Shown: positions 63,855 through 64,000 of the stretch, one piece after another | Layout: each line of letters begins with the position of its first letter | How positions within the stretch are numbered: the stretch's first letter is position 1 | Source: Roseovarius sp. THAF9 | Lineage (GTDB): Bacteria > Pseudomonadota > Alphaproteobacteria > Rhodobacterales > Rhodobacteraceae | DNA length: 64,000 nt | Direction: 5' to 3' | Assembly (NCBI RefSeq): GCF_009363715.1 | Contig: NZ_CP045404.1 | Location: 2,696,001-2,760,000, forward strand | Notes under the pieces: generated by a model | What the model was told of the DNA's origin: nothing | The model's database searches: none | The model's input: only the letters and a program-made list of their open reading frames with translations | Made by a program: the position numbers and the translations under genes

Positions 63855-64000
63855 CCTGCGACCTCCCCGGTCAGCACGCAGCAGATGAATCGGTAGGCTT
63901 CGATCGTGCGATTGTGGAAACTTATCTTTCCGGGTTTGACGGTGTCAGCAACCAGAAGCCGCTGTCGGCCTGCTCGGCGCTTTCCAAAAGCGAGAGGGCC
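63851..64000 (-). CDS. C-terminal part of an unidentified gene (cut by window edge)
   Basis: Open frame to the window edge, 49 residues ending ISFHNRTIEAYRFICCVLTG EVAG. Basic, no recognised motif. Coupled by ATGA to the frame at 63854. A second minus frame (ending SGFWLLTPSNPER) is also open here, so the call is weak. Confidence 0.3.
   Translation of the reverse strand, partial: GPLAFGKRRAGRQRLLVADTVKPGKISFHNRTIEAYRFICCVLTGEVAG

Noticed and set aside
1-64000. CRISPR arrays and rRNA genes
   Set aside because: No regularly spaced direct repeats and no rRNA-like sequence were seen on either strand.

Overview
The window is GC-rich chromosomal DNA of a marine-type alphaproteobacterium, most likely a Rhodobacteraceae/Roseobacter-group organism. 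The reasons are the PhyR-NepR-EcfG general stress module, a split HisG/HisZ next to HisS, a BMP-type ABC transporter, a stand-alone Hint protein, a FAD/GcvT-type dimethylglycine or sarcosine dehydrogenase, and the DUF3489-DUF2924-recombinase trio. Species cannot be told from sequence reading alone.

Region 1 (1-17.9 kb): an exbB-exbD-exbD-tonB operon cut by the window edge, then a concentration of stress genes. The core is phyR, nepR, ecfG and a HisKA_2-type sensor kinase (7.6-11.0 kb). Around it lie small proteins (PLDc_N, DUF2945, Rho-N-like, DUF1328, CsbD, small membrane proteins) and a seven-gene leftward operon (17.1-12.8 kb) ending in an AI-2E-type permease, an amidoligase and a class I glutamine amidotransferase. 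Eight sites match GGAAC-N16/17-CGTT, the established alphaproteobacterial EcfG promoter, and two or three more are one base off; nearly all sit 20-80 bases before a start codon. This reads as a physically clustered general stress regulon whose regulators also have the promoter.

Region 2 (18-46.8 kb): ordinary chromosomal genes. These include an HDAC-family deacetylase, phosphonoacetaldehyde hydrolase, a DCC/DUF4166 pair, hisS-hisZ-hisG, slyX, dnaE, a four-gene BMP-family ABC importer, a Hint protein, DUF938 methyltransferase, GH25 lysozyme, DUF937, cysteine synthase, the FAD/GcvT dehydrogenase, a large unrecognised protein, gamma-glutamyltransferase, a 2-hydroxyacid dehydrogenase and an SH3 protein.

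Region 3 (46.9-63.6 kb): an accessory island. It starts at tRNA-Gln(TTG), and the last 17 bases of that tRNA recur at 63576-63592, which I read as the far attachment site. Inside are a large serine recombinase with DUF2924 and DUF3489 partners, a decayed SDR gene, an operon of a RoxA-like di-haem cytochrome plus three different secreted serine peptidases, an AraC-type remnant, an AT-rich orphan lipoprotein, two inverted copies of one IS3-family element (one truncated by the other), a methyltransferase-like gene and a frameshifted secreted-protein remnant. The cytochrome/peptidase operon is the best candidate for an undescribed system; its function is unknown.
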